In this document: piece by piece, positions 38,390 through 47,397 of the stretch | How positions within the stretch are numbered: position 1 is the stretch's first letter | Layout: every line of letters starts with the position of its first letter | Assembly (NCBI RefSeq): GCF_031460495.1 | Contig: NZ_JAVKTS010000001.1 | Span: 1 to 64,000, forward strand | Reading direction: 5' to 3' | DNA length: 64,000 bases | Source: Tissierella sp. | Lineage (GTDB): Bacteria; Bacillota; Clostridia; Tissierellales; Tissierellaceae | Program-made: the position numbers and the translations under genes | Notes under the pieces: model-generated | Seen by the model: only the letters and a program-made list of their open reading frames with translations | The model's database searches: none | What the model was told of the DNA's origin: nothing

Positions 38390-39088
38390 GTGGAAAATAA
38401 AATATTAGTCATAGATGATGAAAAGGCTATTGTTGATATAATAAAATTTAATCTTGAAAAAGAAGGATATAAAGTAGAAACTGCATATGATGGTGAAGAA
38501 GGAGTAAATCTTGTTAATAAATATATGCCAGAGTTGGTTATATTAGATGTTATGATGCCCAAAAAGGATGGGTTTCAAGTTTTAAAAGAAATTAGGACAA
38601 AGTATAATACTCCAGTAATAATGCTTACTGCTAAAGAGGAAGAAGTAGACAAAGTACTAGGTCTAGAGCTTGGTGCTGACGATTATATAACTAAACCATT
38701 TAGCATGAGAGAATTAATTGCTAGAGTAAAGGCTAACCTAAGAAGAGTAGATTTTTCTAATACTTCTAATTCCAATGATTCAAACATGATGATAGCTTCA
38801 GATGATTTAGTAATAGATTTAAATAAATACGAGGTAAAAAAAGACGGAAATATTGTAGAATTGACTCTAAGAGAATATGAACTCCTTAAATTTTTAGCAT
38901 CTAGTTCCAATCAAGTGTTTTCAAGGGAGCAATTGTTAGAAGAAGTATGGGGATATGAGTATTATGGGGATATTAGAACTGTAGATGTTACAGTTAGAAG
39001 GCTTAGAGAAAAGATAGAAGATAGCAACGGTGAATTTAAATATATTTTGACAAAACGAGGAGTGGGCTATTACTTCAGGAGGGCATAG
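38390..39088 (+). CDS. walR: response regulator WalR (OmpR/PhoB family)
   Basis: A 232-residue regulator. The receiver domain has acidic pocket IDDE, phospho-acceptor in VILDVMMPKKDG, and lysine in DDYITKPF. The C-terminal winged helix has LTLREYELLKFLA and VDVTVRRLREKIE. The operon context (walK, yycH, yycI, walJ) identifies it as WalR/YycF, which controls wall hydrolases. The GTG at 38390 lies 6 nt after GAGGTG; an earlier GTG at 38381 overlaps the ribosome site and is rejected. Confidence 0.95.
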   Translation: MENKILVIDDEKAIVDIIKFNLEKEGYKVETAYDGEEGVNLVNKYMPELVILDVMMPKKDGFQVLKEIRTKYNTPVIMLTAKEEEVDKVLGLELGADDYITKPFSMRELIARVKANLRRVDFSNTSNSNDSNMMIASDDLVIDLNKYEVKKDGNIVELTLREYELLKFLASSSNQVFSREQLLEEVWGYEYYGDIRTVDVTVRRLREKIEDSNGEFKYILTKRGVGYYFRRA

Positions 39089-39090
39089 TT

Positions 39091-40911
39091 ATGTTCAATA
39101 GTATAAAATGGAAGTTTATTGTAGTTTATTTCCTACTAGTATTTATTGCTATGGTCATTGTTGGGATATTCATTATTGGAAGATTGGAAACCCAACAAAT
39201 AACAAATATAACAAATACTATGGAACAACATATAGAAACAATAACTGAATCGTCTTCTTACTTGTCGGAAGATGATTGGAGTCTAGTACAAGAAGAAATA
39301 CAAGATACACTAAATGAGTGGAGACTAGATAGTAATGAGATACTTTATGTAATATATGGCGAGGAAGTCCCAACTATTATAGCTTCTACATCAAAGCAAA
39401 AGGACAAGGTAATAGGACAAAATGCTTTATCACATAAATTATTAGATCCAACTCTTATATTAAGGGCTTATGATGGAGAAAAAGCAAGTGAGCCCAGAGA
39501 GGGTAGAGATATGGAAACAAATGAGGATACATTATTTAACCATATAGCTTATCCAGTTCTATCAGAGGTAGGTAAGGTTAAAGGTGTTATTTATATGTCT
39601 TCAGATCTTAAAAATGTATATATTACAGTAAATGAATCAAAGAGAGTTCTTACTAGCGCCACTATTATTGCTCTTATGATAACAGTATTTTTAGGCTTTT
39701 TAATTGCTTCAAGCATTACTGAGCCTATTAGTGATGTGACTAATAAGGCTCAAGAAATGGCTAGAGGAAACTTTGATCAATTTGTAGAGATAAAATCTGA
39801 TGATGAGATTGGACAGCTAGCCAGTATGTTTAACCATCTGACCTTAAAGCTAAAAGATACAATTCAAGAAATGGATCTTGAGAGATCAAAACTAGATACG
39901 ATTTTTAACTACATGGCTGAGGGAGTTCTTGCAGTAGATTCCAATGGATATATAATACATGCAAATCCTATTTCCCGGGAAATAATTAAAATGGCAGGGA
40001 AAGATGTCTTATTATATAGTTCTTTACCAAAGATAATTTTTCCATTGGAAGTAATAAATATTAGAAATATAAATTATAACGACGAAAGTACCTTAGAGGG
40101 AGATGAAACTCTTGAAATAAACTCTCAGGTGTACAAGGTTAAATATGCACCCTTTAAGAATGAAAAAAATAGTAATGGTGGGCTCATAATAGTGTTTCAG
40201 GATATGACCTCGGAACATAAACTAGATAATATGAGGAAGGAATTTGTTGCAAATGTTTCTCACGAATTAAAGACACCTATTACTACAATTAAATCATATA
40301 CTGAGACATTAATGGACAATAGTGTAGAAGGAGAAACTAGAAGTAACTTTTTAGATGTAATAAATAATGAATGCGATAGGATGGCGAGGCTGGTGAGAGA
40401 TTTATTGCAGCTTTCAAATCTAGACTATAATAAGACAACTTGGAAGAAAGAAGAAATTTGTGTCAAGGAATTATTGGATGAAATATTACTTAAATTAGAG
40501 TTTGCTTTTAAAGAAAAAGGGCATGAATTAATATTAGAAATAGAAGAAGGGTTACCAAATATTGTAATTGATAAGGATGGTATAGAGCAGGTTATACTAA
40601 ATATAGTTTCCAATTCAATTAAATATACAGAAAAAAGTGGTAGATTAGAAATTACTGCAAAAGATATAGATGGATATGTGAATATTATTGTAACAGATAA
40701 TGGCATAGGAATTCCTGAAGATGATCAAAATAGAATTTTCGAAAGATTTTATAGAGTTGAGAAAGGAAGAAGTAGAGAAGCAGGTGGTACTGGGCTAGGA
40801 TTGTCTATTGCAAAGCAAATAATAGAGGCTCATGATGGAGAAATTTCCCTTGAAAGTAGCTTTAATAATGGGACTTCTGTTAAAATAAAAATACCATATG
40901 ATAAAGTGTAA
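39091..40911 (+). CDS. walK: sensor histidine kinase WalK
   Basis: A 606-residue membrane kinase. TM1 is about residues 10-30 and TM2 about 189-208, with an extracytoplasmic sensor between them. HAMP, PAS (FNYMAEGVLAVDSNG), HisKA and HATPase_c domains follow. The phospho-histidine is His391 in NVSHELKTP. The ATP lid shows VTDNGIGIP and GGTGLGLSIAK. It phosphorylates WalR in response to wall state. It begins 2 bp after walR. A perfect Noc-binding site is embedded in its coding sequence at 39969-39984. Confidence 0.95.
   Translation: MFNSIKWKFIVVYFLLVFIAMVIVGIFIIGRLETQQITNITNTMEQHIETITESSSYLSEDDWSLVQEEIQDTLNEWRLDSNEILYVIYGEEVPTIIASTSKQKDKVIGQNALSHKLLDPTLILRAYDGEKASEPREGRDMETNEDTLFNHIAYPVLSEVGKVKGVIYMSSDLKNVYITVNESKRVLTSATIIALMITVFLGFLIASSITEPISDVTNKAQEMARGNFDQFVEIKSDDEIGQLASMFNHLTLKLKDTIQEMDLERSKLDTIFNYMAEGVLAVDSNGYIIHANPISREIIKMAGKDVLLYSSLPKIIFPLEVINIRNINYNDESTLEGDETLEINSQVYKVKYAPFKNEKNSNGGLIIVFQDMTSEHKLDNMRKEFVANVSHELKTPITTIKSYTETLMDNSVEGETRSNFLDVINNECDRMARLVRDLLQLSNLDYNKTTWKKEEICVKELLDEILLKLEFAFKEKGHELILEIEEGLPNIVIDKDGIEQVILNIVSNSIKYTEKSGRLEITAKDIDGYVNIIVTDNGIGIPEDDQNRIFERFYRVEKGRSREAGGTGLGLSIAKQIIEAHDGEISLESSFNNGTSVKIKIPYDKV
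39969..39984. promoter_or_regulatory. Noc-binding site (NBS) inside walK
   Basis: TATTTCCCGGGAAATA is a perfect 16-bp palindrome containing the published Bacillus Noc-binding consensus ATTTCCCGGGAAAT. It is the only CCCGGG site in the window with matching flanks. The window also encodes Noc (17660-18451). Confidence 0.88.
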
Positions 40912-40997
40912 TTCAATCTTAATTCAGTTGTAACAATTTTGTAATATATGTAATATATAATTAATTATGTAAAGTCTTGAGTAAAGGAGGAATTAAA

Positions 40998-41510
40998 GTG
41001 TGGAAAAAAGTATTAGCTGGATTATTTATTGGAGTTAGTTTATTTGCTATTAGTTCAGTAGGCCATTCTGCTGGATTAACTAATACCACTAAGATAGAGC
41101 AACAAGTTGATTTAACAAAATATCAATTAACTGAACCTAAAAATGATGCTTATACTATATATGATAAGATTACTTTTATTAATGGAAAAGCACCTACAGG
41201 GACTTCTATTATAATATCAGTATATGGAACAACTGATCTAACTAGAAAGAGTTTTGATCTTTCCAAATTACCTACTGATGATGATTATATAGAAATTTTT
41301 CAAGAAACTATAAAGTCAGGAAATATCGGCACATTTGAAAAACAACTTGATTTAGTAACAGGAATTAACAAGATAGTTATTACATTTGATGTGGAAGAAG
41401 TACCCCCTATTGAAATAATTGTATTGGTTAAAACACCTGAGACCATGAGCAATAGTAAAGAGGGAAAACTAGAAAATATTATAGATGCTATGTTGAATAA
41501 AAAATTATAA
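40998..41510 (+). CDS. exported protein of unknown function in the wal operon
   Basis: A 170-residue protein with a signal peptide (WKKVLAGLFIGVSLFAISSVGHSAGL, cleaved probably after SVGHSA). The mature part is beta-rich with a TIYDKITFINGKAPTGTSIIISVYGT segment, reminiscent of an extracellular Ig-like or bacterial adhesion fold, but I do not recognise a family. The start is GTG 40998 behind AAAGGAGG. It lies between walK and yycH, where the canonical operon has no such gene, so it may feed into WalK signalling. Inference only. Confidence 0.75.
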   Translation: MWKKVLAGLFIGVSLFAISSVGHSAGLTNTTKIEQQVDLTKYQLTEPKNDAYTIYDKITFINGKAPTGTSIIISVYGTTDLTRKSFDLSKLPTDDDYIEIFQETIKSGNIGTFEKQLDLVTGINKIVITFDVEEVPPIEIIVLVKTPETMSNSKEGKLENIIDAMLNKKL

Positions 41511-41537
41511 TTACCTTTGATATTGGAGATGGTTAAT

Positions 41538-42974
41538 ATGAAAGAAAGGTTAAAGACTTTTCTGTTGATATCAATGGTAGTTATTACTCTTGTTTTGACT
41601 AAAAAATTGTGGATAGAACTACCTAATGCTATAAGTGATATATTTAGCAATAGAGAAGAGGCTTATAGTGTATCATATTTATTATCAGATATGATAATAC
41701 CCAATAAATATATGCTGAATTTCAATGAAAACAATCATACATTTTTCTATGATGATTCTAGTTATGGTTTGTGGACCAATAATAGGAGAACTATAAGCAA
41801 TATTTTAGGATCAAAGACCATAAAGACATTGGATTTGTCTAATGATGAGTTTTTAACATATGATAGGAAACGATCTATAATCTTTTACTTTCCCGAAAAA
41901 GTAAACACTTATATTCTGGCAAAAGCTTTGGATGTTAAAGATCCTAATACTATTGTAGATATACTACCCTCTGTGAAAAGTATTTATATCTATCTAGGTA
42001 ATGAGGATCCTTTTTTTGTACTCTCAGATTCGGAAAAGAATATAGCTATATATGATCAATCAATTGATGTAGATAAATTAAAAGAACAAGTTCTTGAAAT
42101 TGAAGAAAAGAAAGATCACAACTACTTTTTTTCCATGAAAGAAAAGTATGGTATTAATAACGAAGTATATGTGCCATATGAGATGCAAAATAATTTGCCA
42201 CAGATTTATGTAGAAAATGAAATTAGAAACCTAGATGATGGCGAGAAGAAGCAAATGGCAGAGAAGTTTTTTAATAAAGATATTGATTATATTAGAGAGA
42301 TTGAAGAGAGTAATGGGTCAACCATATATTTATATGACCAAAGAGTTTTGAAATTAAATGTAAATGGTACCTTAGAGTATTTTCATTCTTTAGAGGATAT
42401 CATTAAAAAAAGAAATCTTTATGAGAGCTTAAGTACTTCTGCAGAATTTATATCCCAAAAAGCAGGAGTGACAAAAGGCATGTACTTGTCTAATATCGAA
42501 GATATAGAAGTAGATAATAACCTAGGATATAGACTGTCATTCAAATATAGAATTAGAGGAATACCTGTTATACTTGGCAACGAGGAAGTTGAAGGCTTTG
42601 TAGAGATTGAAGTATTCAATGAACATATAAGATCATATAAACATTTTATTAGAAAAGATATGAACAAGACAGTAGATAATATTATTGATGGGAAGAAAAT
42701 GTTAACTTCATATAAGGTTATAGATATGAATTATGATTTCTTTACTGAACTGTATTTAGAGAAAAATGGAATTGTTTTATCAGAGGGGCAAGGATTACCT
42801 CCATCAGAGGAAGTTTTGTCTATTATACAAGATGTTACTTTATCATACTTTGACCCTTGTTTGAAGGATATTGAGGATGAGTTAATTGGAGTATGGGCTA
42901 TAAGAACTGTGGATAATCTTTATGCATTTGATGTGTATAATGGTTCTCTGGTATATGAAAAAAGTCAAAATTAA
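41538..42974 (+). CDS. yycH: WalK regulator YycH
   Basis: A 478-residue membrane-anchored protein. One N-terminal helix (LLISMVVITLVLTKKLW) is followed by a long extracytoplasmic region, the layout of YycH. In Bacillus and Staphylococcus, YycH and YycI bind WalK through their membrane helices and tune its activity. Sequence conservation is low, so the call depends on position between walK and yycI and on topology. The ATG at 41538, 9 nt after GGAG, is preferred over an in-frame TTG at 41517. Confidence 0.8.
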   Translation: MKERLKTFLLISMVVITLVLTKKLWIELPNAISDIFSNREEAYSVSYLLSDMIIPNKYMLNFNENNHTFFYDDSSYGLWTNNRRTISNILGSKTIKTLDLSNDEFLTYDRKRSIIFYFPEKVNTYILAKALDVKDPNTIVDILPSVKSIYIYLGNEDPFFVLSDSEKNIAIYDQSIDVDKLKEQVLEIEEKKDHNYFFSMKEKYGINNEVYVPYEMQNNLPQIYVENEIRNLDDGEKKQMAEKFFNKDIDYIREIEESNGSTIYLYDQRVLKLNVNGTLEYFHSLEDIIKKRNLYESLSTSAEFISQKAGVTKGMYLSNIEDIEVDNNLGYRLSFKYRIRGIPVILGNEEVEGFVEIEVFNEHIRSYKHFIRKDMNKTVDNIIDGKKMLTSYKVIDMNYDFFTELYLEKNGIVLSEGQGLPPSEEVLSIIQDVTLSYFDPCLKDIEDELIGVWAIRTVDNLYAFDVYNGSLVYEKSQN

Positions 42975-42993
42975 TTAATGGATGGAGAATTTT

Positions 42994-43839
42994 ATGGACT
43001 GGTCAAAAGCAAAAACCATTTTAATAGTTGCATTTATTTTGACTAACATACTGTTAGGTGTTGTCTTATTTTCTGATGACTATAAAACTGAAACTACTAC
43101 AACCCAAGGATTTGTAGAAGATGTTACTAGGATCTTAGAGAAGAAAGATATTATTATAGATACAGAAGTTTCTACAGAGATTCCTAGTTTAAATACCTTA
43201 ACAATAGAGTATGAAATGATTGATATACAAGCTATAAATGATAACTTCTTTAATGGAGAAGGTAAGACTGAAGCTGAAGGACATGATGTTGTAAAAGTGT
43301 GGAATAATAATGAATATATTACAATTAATAATAGGAAAGTTTTATTATATGAGAATAATAATGAAGTAGAAAAATATAAGGATTTAGACATAGAAAAGGC
43401 TAAAGATATAGCCATAGAATTTTTAACTGAAAGAAAGTACGATGTTTCAGATATGAAAGTATCATATAAAAAAAATGATAATGATAACTATTATATAGAA
43501 TTCTCGAAAGTTTACAAAGAAAGATATTTAGAAAAAGCAACTACAACAATAGAGATAGACAAAAGAGGAGTAAAAAGATTTATGCGAATTTGGCTAAACT
43601 TCATAGAAGAAGGAGAAACGCCTAGATATATTAGTACAGCACCCAAGGCAATTCTTAGTCTATTAAGTATTGAAGAATCCTATGGTAGAACTATCAAAGA
43701 TATTTCATTGTGCTATTACTTTGATCCATCTGAGCAGGAGGATATCAAGGATACTAAGAATGCGAGAAAAGGTCAAACTGTTCCTGCATGGAGGGTTTTA
43801 TTTGAAGATGGATTTAAGATTATCATAGATAATTATTAA
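42994..43839 (+). CDS. yycI: WalK regulator YycI
   Basis: A 281-residue protein beginning MDWSKAKTILIVAFILTNILLG, the standard YycI N terminus with its single membrane helix; the rest is extracytoplasmic. It works with YycH on WalK. The ATG at 42994 gives this start and has GGAGAAT before it; an ATG at 42982 is less likely. It is the last gene before a strong terminator, with walJ behind it. Confidence 0.88.
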   Translation: MDWSKAKTILIVAFILTNILLGVVLFSDDYKTETTTTQGFVEDVTRILEKKDIIIDTEVSTEIPSLNTLTIEYEMIDIQAINDNFFNGEGKTEAEGHDVVKVWNNNEYITINNRKVLLYENNNEVEKYKDLDIEKAKDIAIEFLTERKYDVSDMKVSYKKNDNDNYYIEFSKVYKERYLEKATTTIEIDKRGVKRFMRIWLNFIEEGETPRYISTAPKAILSLLSIEESYGRTIKDISLCYYFDPSEQEDIKDTKNARKGQTVPAWRVLFEDGFKIIIDNY

Positions 43840-43868
43840 AGAAGAATTTCGATTCTTCTTTTTTTTTC
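43839..43868 (+). terminator. terminator after yycI
   Basis: The stem AAGAAGAAT with ATTCTTCTT has a TTCG tetraloop and a long T-run. It divides walRK-yycHI from walJ. Confidence 0.92.
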
Positions 43869-43914
43869 GTATATAGACTATAATAGAATAGTAGTAAGAA
43901 ATGGGGGAAATATA

Positions 43915-44709
43915 ATGAGCATTAGATTTTGTTCCTTATCTAGCGGAAGCAGCGGGAACTGTCAATATATTGAAACAGATAAGACAAGAATAATAGTAGA
44001 TGGAGGATTTTCTGGGAAAAGGATGGAAGCTCTCTTATCTTCCATAGGAGTAAGTCCAAGTAGCCTTGATGGAATACTCGTCACTCATGAACATATTGAC
44101 CATGTAAAAGGAGTAGGAGTATTTTCAAGAAGATATAATTTGCCAATATACGCCAATGCAAAGACATGGATAGGAATGGAAAAGACAATAGGAGAGATAA
44201 AGGAAGAAAACATTAAGGTCTTTACATCAGAAAAATATTTTGATATAAAAGATATAACAACTCAAGCTATTAATGTGTTTCATGATGCCTTGGAGCCAGT
44301 AGGATATATTTTTTATATTAATAATATTAAGATTAGCATTGTAACAGATACAGGGATAGTAAATGATTCCATGAAGGAAAAAATTAAAGGCTCTAATCTC
44401 TACTTAATGGAGTCAAATCATGATGTAACTATGTTAAAGAATGGTAGTTATCCTTGGCCTTTAAAACAAAGGATATTAAGTACAAGAGGACATTTATCAA
44501 ATGATGATGCAGGTAGAATATTAGGGGATGTAGTCTCAGGGAATGGTGAGATAATATTATTAGGTCATCTTAGCCAAGATAACAACTTGCCAGAGCTTGC
44601 ATATAGTACTGTAAAAGACCTCATACTAGAACAAGGAATAGATGCCAATAGAGATATTACACTAGAATTAACTTATAGAGATAAGGTGACTAAGGTGTAC
44701 AATCTTTAG
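43915..44709 (+). CDS. walJ: metallo-beta-lactamase fold hydrolase WalJ (YycJ)
   Basis: A 264-residue MBL-fold protein. It starts IRFCSLSSGSSGNCQYIE and has the metal motif THEHIDHVKG. It is the YycJ/WalJ family, associated with the wal locus and proposed to act as a 5' exonuclease in DNA repair and coordination of division with replication. It has its own ribosome site after the yycI terminator. surE follows 15 bp later. Confidence 0.93.
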   Translation: MSIRFCSLSSGSSGNCQYIETDKTRIIVDGGFSGKRMEALLSSIGVSPSSLDGILVTHEHIDHVKGVGVFSRRYNLPIYANAKTWIGMEKTIGEIKEENIKVFTSEKYFDIKDITTQAINVFHDALEPVGYIFYINNIKISIVTDTGIVNDSMKEKIKGSNLYLMESNHDVTMLKNGSYPWPLKQRILSTRGHLSNDDAGRILGDVVSGNGEIILLGHLSQDNNLPELAYSTVKDLILEQGIDANRDITLELTYRDKVTKVYNL

Positions 44710-44724
44710 ATAAGGAGGAGAATA

Positions 44725-45474
44725 ATGCGCATATTATTGACGAACGATGATGGGATAATGGCAGAGGGAATATATACTCTTGCTAAGGAATTAGAAAAGG
44801 AACACGAAGTAATAATAGTAGCTCCAGAGACTCAAAGATCTGCTCAGAGTCATGCTATTACACTTTTTCAACCTTTAGTAGTTAAAGAGGTTGAGTTAGA
44901 GGGATTAAAATCAAAAGCCTATAGTATATCAGGTACGCCTGCAGATTGCGTAAGAGCAGGACTTGAGGTCTTGGCTAAAGGGCCAGTAGATATGGTGTTT
45001 TCTGGGATTAATATTGGATTAAATTCAGGGATGGACATACTTTATTCAGGCACAGTTTCTGCAGCAATTGAGGCTAATATATATAAGATACCTTCAATAG
45101 CAGTCTCAGCTGAATGGATAGATGGAAATGTTAATTTTAAAACAGCAGCCAAATATGCAATGGACATCTTGCATAGTATAGAGAATAAATTAAGGGAATC
45201 AAACATAGTTTTAAATATCAATAGTCCTTTTTTGAATCCAGAGGATATAAAAGGCATAAAGGTATGTAAAATTGGCGGAGCTATATACGATTATTATTTT
45301 ATGGAACACAATGAAGAAGGAGAAAAAACTTTGAAGTTGAAGGGTAGAAAAGAAACGGAAGTAGAGGAAGACACAGATAGATATTATCTTAGCCAAGGAT
45401 ATGTAACAGTAACTCCACTTCATTATGATCTAACTAACTTTGGATTATTAGGAGAAGTAAAGACTTGGATATAA
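44725..45474 (+). CDS. surE: 5'/3'-nucleotidase SurE
   Basis: A 249-residue SurE phosphatase. It has the metal site TNDDGIMAEG, AP(E)TQRSAQSHAITL, GTPADCVRAGL and INIGLNSGMDILYSGTVSAA. It dephosphorylates nucleoside monophosphates and short oligonucleotides. It is co-directional with walJ and begins after a GGAGGAG site. Confidence 0.95.
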   Translation: MRILLTNDDGIMAEGIYTLAKELEKEHEVIIVAPETQRSAQSHAITLFQPLVVKEVELEGLKSKAYSISGTPADCVRAGLEVLAKGPVDMVFSGINIGLNSGMDILYSGTVSAAIEANIYKIPSIAVSAEWIDGNVNFKTAAKYAMDILHSIENKLRESNIVLNINSPFLNPEDIKGIKVCKIGGAIYDYYFMEHNEEGEKTLKLKGRKETEVEEDTDRYYLSQGYVTVTPLHYDLTNFGLLGEVKTWI

Positions 45475-45540
45475 TAAATGAATATATGGTATAATTTAGG
45501 GTAATAAATAATTATCACTTTAATAGAAAGAAGGGTTAAT

Positions 45541-45843
45541 ATGTTTGTTATTAGAGACAAGGAAAAAGTATTAAAGGCATATGTAAAGCGTTATCCTGAG
45601 TTGGATCAAGTTGTAATTGATGAATTGTCTAGGGAATATGATAGATACATAGATTTACTTAAAAACCTAGAAACTAGAGAAGAAGCTATAGCTGTATTTG
45701 AAGATGAGATTGAAAAGAATGAAAGAAGGTATTCTGATAATGCCCAAATGAAGGCATTAGAAGGCTCAACTCATGATCAATTTATGGAGATATTAGCAAA
45801 CTATGGTCTGATAGTATTCTTTAGAGACAATATGATTGAGTGA
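45541..45843 (+). CDS. conserved acidic protein of unknown function
   Basis: A 100-residue acidic, mostly helical protein (many Glu/Asp/Lys; ELSREYDRYIDLLKNLETREEAIAVFEDEIEKNERR). No family is recognised. It has a good upstream AGAAAGAAGGG ribosome site and a terminator just after it, so it looks like a real single-gene unit. Confidence 0.65.
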   Translation: MFVIRDKEKVLKAYVKRYPELDQVVIDELSREYDRYIDLLKNLETREEAIAVFEDEIEKNERRYSDNAQMKALEGSTHDQFMEILANYGLIVFFRDNMIE

Positions 45844-45857
45844 TTAGCGGCATTTTT

Positions 45858-45893
45858 AAGGTGTAGAGGATAATAGTTTTCTACACCTTTTTA
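45858..45893 (+). terminator. terminator after the 100-residue gene
   Basis: The stem AAGGTGTAGA with TCTACACCTT is followed by TTTAG. Confidence 0.85.
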
Positions 45894-45913
45894 GATTAAA
45901 GGGAGGGATAGAT

Positions 45914-46720
45914 TTGAGGAAAGCGGTTGAAGTTGATTTTACTGTATTTGGGGATGACATGCAGTTTGTGGAAATTCAGCTAGATCCTACTGAGAGTATT
46001 ATTGCAGAAGCAGGTTCCATGATGTATATGGATGAAAGCATTAAGATGGATGCAATATTTGGTGATGGCTCAGGTAAGGATGAAGGAAAGGGCTTAATGG
46101 GGAAGATGCTTAGTGCTGGAAAGAGAGTTATAACTGGTGAAAGCCTTTTTATGACAGAATTTGCTAACCAGGGGAATCAAAAGAAAGTTGCCGCATTTGC
46201 AGCACCTTATCCAGGGAAAATTATACCTATGGATATAGGAGATTATGGTGGAGAACTTATATGTCAGAGAGATGCCTTTTTATGTGCAGCAAAGGGAATA
46301 AGCCTAGAAATAGCTTTTCAAAAGAAAATTGGAGTAGGTCTCTTTGGCGGAGAGGGTTTTATCATGCAAAGATTAATTGGTGACGGTCTTGCTTTTTTAC
46401 ACGCTGGTGGAACCATAATAAAGAAAGATTTACAAGCAGGGGAAGTACTTAAATTGGATACAGGCTGTTTAGTAGCTATGACCAAGAGTATAAACTACGA
46501 CATTGAAATGCAGAGAAATATTAAATCAGCAATATTTGGCGGAGAAGGACTATTTCTAGCAACCCTTAGGGGACCAGGCACTATTTGGTTACAATCATTG
46601 CCATTTAGTAGACTTGCAAATAGAATTTTTGCTGCAGGTGGTATAGGTAAGTCAGGTAGTAAGGATGAGGGAAGTCTATTAGGAAGCATTGGAATAGGAG
46701 ATTTGTTTGGTAGGGACTAA
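45914..46720 (+). CDS. AIM24/TIGR00266-family protein
   Basis: A 268-residue glycine-rich beta protein. It shows [30 protein letters not shown] and [22 protein letters not shown], the blocks of the TIGR00266 (AIM24-like) family. Molecular function is unknown. The start is TTG 45914 behind GGGAGGG. A hairpin (46735-46763, arms AAGCTATGCAT with ATGCATAGCTT) follows and may terminate it. Confidence 0.85.
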   Translation: MRKAVEVDFTVFGDDMQFVEIQLDPTESIIAEAGSMMYMDESIKMDAIFGDGSGKDEGKGLMGKMLSAGKRVITGESLFMTEFANQGNQKKVAAFAAPYPGKIIPMDIGDYGGELICQRDAFLCAAKGISLEIAFQKKIGVGLFGGEGFIMQRLIGDGLAFLHAGGTIIKKDLQAGEVLKLDTGCLVAMTKSINYDIEMQRNIKSAIFGGEGLFLATLRGPGTIWLQSLPFSRLANRIFAAGGIGKSGSKDEGSLLGSIGIGDLFGRD

Positions 46721-46734
46721 TATATATCGTTCAA

Positions 46735-46763
46735 GAAGCTATGCATGAGTATGCATAGCTTTC
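46735..46763 (+). terminator. hairpin, probable terminator
   Basis: The arms GAAGCTATGCAT with ATGCATAGCTTTC have a GAGT loop. The following tract TTCAATTTG is only moderately T-rich. Confidence 0.6.
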
Positions 46764-46845
46764 AATTTGTCTTATAAAATGACTATTTACTATTAAAATA
46801 TGGTAAAATAAAATAAATAAAAGTGTATGATGAAAGGGAAGTACT

Positions 46846-47316
46846 ATGAATATTAGAATTGTAGCAGTAGGAAAAATAAAGGAAAAATACATACAAGAAG
46901 GTATAAAAGAATTTTCAAAGAGATTATCAAGGTATTGTTCATTAGATATAGTAGAGATTGATGATGAAAAAGCACCTGAGAATTTATCTGAAAAGGAAAT
47001 GGATATAGTAAGGAAAAAAGAAGGGGAAAGAATATTAAGCAAAATTCCCCAAAGTTCTTTTATTATTTCCCTGGAAATAATGGGAAAAGAATTATCATCA
47101 GAAGATTTGTCGAAAAAGATAGAGGATTTAATGATAAATGGTACAAATGATATTACATTCGTAATAGGTGGATCATTAGGATTATCTGAGGAAGTAAGTA
47201 ATAAAAGCAATTTCAAACTATCCTTCTCAAAGATGACCTTCCCCCATCAACTAATGAGGTTGATATTACTTGAGCAGGTATATAGGGGATGGAGGATAAT
47301 GAAGGGCGAGCCGTGA
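46846..47316 (+). CDS. rlmH: 23S rRNA pseudouridine-1915 methyltransferase RlmH, 3' end replaced by an island
   Basis: A 156-residue SPOUT methyltransferase. The SAM-binding knot loop TFVIGGSLGL is intact, as is FPHQLMRLILLEQVYRGWRIMKG. The family length is 159 residues ending YHK, but here TGA falls straight after Gly-Glu-Pro. The missing TAC-CAT-AAG-TAA is at 60138-60149, in frame, so a 12.8-kb element has cut the gene. The last three residues lie in the catalytic C-terminal tail, so this protein alone is probably impaired. A degenerate RlmH-like gene at 57912 retains the tail. Confidence 0.93.
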   Translation: MNIRIVAVGKIKEKYIQEGIKEFSKRLSRYCSLDIVEIDDEKAPENLSEKEMDIVRKKEGERILSKIPQSSFIISLEIMGKELSSEDLSKKIEDLMINGTNDITFVIGGSLGLSEEVSNKSNFKLSFSKMTFPHQLMRLILLEQVYRGWRIMKGEP

Positions 47317-47333
47317 TTAACTGAATACATTAC
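47284..47333. other. attL: attL, left junction of the rlmH island
   Basis: rlmH sequence (to 47309) meets island sequence. It shares GA (47308-47309) and CCGT (47311-47314) with attR. The island arm reads toward CATTAC at 47328-47333 and is the inverted partner of GTAATG at 60108. Confidence 0.85.
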
Positions 47334-47397
47334 TTCTAAATTTTATGTGTTATGCTCAAAAATAGATGAGTAGAAACACTGAATGGAGGAATGTATT

